From Pedobacter sp. KBW06 (lineage in GTDB: Bacteria > Bacteroidota > Bacteroidia > Sphingobacteriales > Sphingobacteriaceae): DNA of 61,222 nt. Location of the stretch: positions 1,039,165-1,100,386 of the forward strand of contig NZ_QAJL01000002.1 in the NCBI RefSeq assembly GCF_003852525.1. The letters are read 5' to 3'. Below are positions 59,933 to 61,222 of the stretch, piece by piece (within the stretch, counting starts at the first letter, position 1; the number at the start of each line of letters is the position of its first letter). The notes under the pieces were generated by a model. The model did no database searches. It was not told the DNA's origin and saw nothing but the letters and a program-made list of their open reading frames with translations. The translations under genes and the position numbers were made by a program.

Positions 59933-61039
59933 TCAAATGTGCAAACCCTTTACAAAAACTTTATTCAGCTTTAGTTCCGGGGATAAAAACAGTAAATCAG
60001 CATCACTGCCGACATTTAAAGAACCCTTTTTATCTGACAAGCCCATTAATCTTGCGGGATTTCCTGAGGCAAGCCTTAAAGCCTGGGACAAGCTGATATC
60101 GCAATACTGAACACAGTTCTGAACTGCCTGCAGCAACGTAATATTCGAACCCGAAAGCGTTCCATCCGGTGTAACAAATTTATCACCTTTTAGCTGGTGC
60201 TGATAAGGACCGATGTTGCATTCCGTCACAGCATCAGTAATTAGAAACAAGCGGTCTTTCATCACCCTATAAGTCATCTTTACCATCTCCAGGTTAACAT
60301 GTGTTCCATCGGCTATAATGCTTGCCATCGCAGTCGGATGGCAAAATACAGCTACGGGTAAATTAGGTGCCCTGTGGTGGATAGAAGGCATTGCATTGAA
60401 CAAATGAGTTGTTGTTTTAAATCCGGCATCATAAGCAGCCGTAGCCTGGGTAAAATCGGCATCACTATGTCCGAGTGACAACACGATACCCTGGTCCAAT
60501 AAATAGCGGATTACTTCTTCATCCTGAAGCTCTGCTGCTATCGTCATCATTTTTACTGTTCCATCGGCATAATCAAGCAAACGTTTCACTTCTTCAAGCG
60601 AGGCTTTATAAATATATGCTGCAACGTGTGCTCCTTTCCGTTTTTCATTAATATACGGTCCTTCCAGATGTAGGCCCAGAAAGCCTTTAGCTTCCTTACG
60701 GTAAGCTTTTGCTGCATCCAGACACTGATAGACTATTTCAGGGCTATTAGTCGCCACACAGGCTAAAAATCCGGTTGTACCTTTAGATAGCAGATCTTCA
60801 TCCATCTGCCTTAATGTCTCTACTGTAGGATAGGCTGAAAAAAGTGCACCTCCACTACCATAAATCTGGAGGTCTATAAAAGCAGGGCTGATATAATCTC
60901 CTGCGGCGTCTATAATTTGATATCCTGCCGGAATTTTTTCATTTGTGATGCGGTTAATCTTTCCATCTTCAATAAAGATGGTTTTACTGATAAGGAGGAG
61001 ATCTTCATTAAAAAACCGGCCATTTGTAATTGCAATCAT
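59933..61039 (-). CDS. nagA: N-acetylglucosamine-6-phosphate deacetylase
   Basis: 368 residues, amidohydrolase fold. Makes glucosamine-6-phosphate from GlcNAc-6-P, recycling amino sugars. HLEGPYINEKRKGAH contains the metal-site glutamate; TTHLFNAM and LGHSDADF give further ligands, ITDAVTECN the catalytic aspartate. Its product feeds back to the pool made by glmS. A TATATTTG promoter element is 21 nt upstream, next to a perfect 10-bp palindrome that may be an operator. Confidence 0.95.
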   Translation of the reverse strand: MIAITNGRFFNEDLLLISKTIFIEDGKINRITNEKIPAGYQIIDAAGDYISPAFIDLQIYGSGGALFSAYPTVETLRQMDEDLLSKGTTGFLACVATNSPEIVYQCLDAAKAYRKEAKGFLGLHLEGPYINEKRKGAHVAAYIYKASLEEVKRLLDYADGTVKMMTIAAELQDEEVIRYLLDQGIVLSLGHSDADFTQATAAYDAGFKTTTHLFNAMPSIHHRAPNLPVAVFCHPTAMASIIADGTHVNLEMVKMTYRVMKDRLFLITDAVTECNIGPYQHQLKGDKFVTPDGTLSGSNITLLQAVQNCVQYCDISLSQALRLASGNPARLMGLSDKKGSLNVGSDADLLFLSPELKLNKVFVKGLHI

Positions 61040-61060
61040 AAGCTAAGTTATTAGGGTACC

Positions 61061-61080
61061 CAAATATAAGATCGTACGAT
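61061..61080 (-). promoter_or_regulatory. nagA promoter with adjacent palindrome
   Basis: TATATTTG (61068-61061) matches TAnnTTTG. Two nt upstream on the - strand is the perfect palindrome ATCGTACGAT (61071-61080), between the -7 and where the -33 would be: a good place for a repressor to bind. Confidence 0.5.
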
Positions 61081-61189
61081 GAAAGCCGTTGATAATTGTT
61101 TCTATAAAAATCGATGGTAATTTTAAAAGCTTTTAGAAGAAAGCACCCGTGGCTTGATCCACAAGCAACAAATAAAAAAGCTTATAAAC

Positions 61190-61222
61190 AAGAAAAGCCT
61201 GCAGTTTCCTACAGGCTTTCTT
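61190..61222. terminator. Terminator of a gene beyond the right edge
   Basis: AAGCCTG and CAGGCTT pair around a 10-nt loop; A-rich left and T-rich right flank. The flanking gene is outside the window. Confidence 0.6.

Overview
The window reads as chromosomal DNA of a Bacteroidota bacterium, most likely Sphingobacteriaceae (Pedobacter-like). Grounds: about twenty gene starts are preceded by the Bacteroidota primary promoter element TAnnTTTG; recognisable Shine-Dalgarno sequences are scarce; and the window carries phylum-typical families (DUF1543, DUF4270, DUF4920, DUF3137, an OmpA with thrombospondin-type-3 linker, a TonB receptor with carboxypeptidase-like N-domain, a PV/EK-rich IF-2). The genus is inferred from gene order and protein style; no 16S gene is present. 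No tRNA, rRNA, CRISPR array, insertion sequence or integrase was seen.

Layout. 1-320: structured intergenic RNA/terminator cluster. 322-4086 (-): fumC, lipoprotein, S1/P1 nuclease, LMW phosphatase, DUF1543, tightly packed. 4367-5584 (+): serine hydrolase lipoprotein. 5581-9192 (-): small membrane protein, ridA, eamA-type permease, recG. 9270-10598 (-): OmpA porin with a long structured leader. 11029-11922 (-): meaB. 12008-23358: surface-glycan island with eight glycosyltransferases, an MsbA-like ABC exporter and a methyltransferase, in short blocks on both strands. 23425-28318 (-): rimP-nusA-infB. 28512-29312: lipoprotein and a holin-4-like membrane protein, followed by a strongly folded 104-nt element. 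29516-31988 (-): acyl-CoA dehydrogenase, panD, panC. 32137-36412 (+): GT5 N-domain protein, DUF4270, glmS, then a perfect 50-nt palindrome. 36494-38477 (-): mutY, ssb, DinB-like. 38650-43124 (+): HU, TPR protein, a 29-aa basic protein, RNase E/G, radA. 43555-45591 (+): DUF4920, lemA, DUF3137. 45667-48483 (-): carB without its allosteric domain. 48716-56467: small secreted proteins, pnuC plus NadR-type kinase, TPP riboswitch, TonB receptor, thiE, hydrolase, MFS exporter. 56473-61039 (-): frameshifted small lipoprotein, ABC transporter, frr, pyrH, nagA.

How genes work together. rimP-nusA-infB, frr and pyrH form the standard translation/nucleotide core. panC-panD make beta-alanine and pantothenate. 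glmS and nagA work at opposite ends of amino-sugar metabolism. The TPP riboswitch controls outer-membrane thiamine uptake and thiE. The island at 12-23 kb probably assembles and exports an outer-surface oligosaccharide (LPS core or glycan); its product cannot be read from sequence.

Two sequence-level themes stand out. Seven genes must start at TTG because an in-frame stop lies just upstream and no usable ATG lies before the conserved N-terminus (an eighth, the TonB receptor, probably does too). Several others place the -7 promoter element only 4-7 nt from the ATG, which predicts leaderless or nearly leaderless mRNAs. The most unusual non-coding items are the nested inverted repeats at 29313-29416, the perfect palindrome at 36429-36478, and terminator-like hairpins in the leaders of glmS and rimP.
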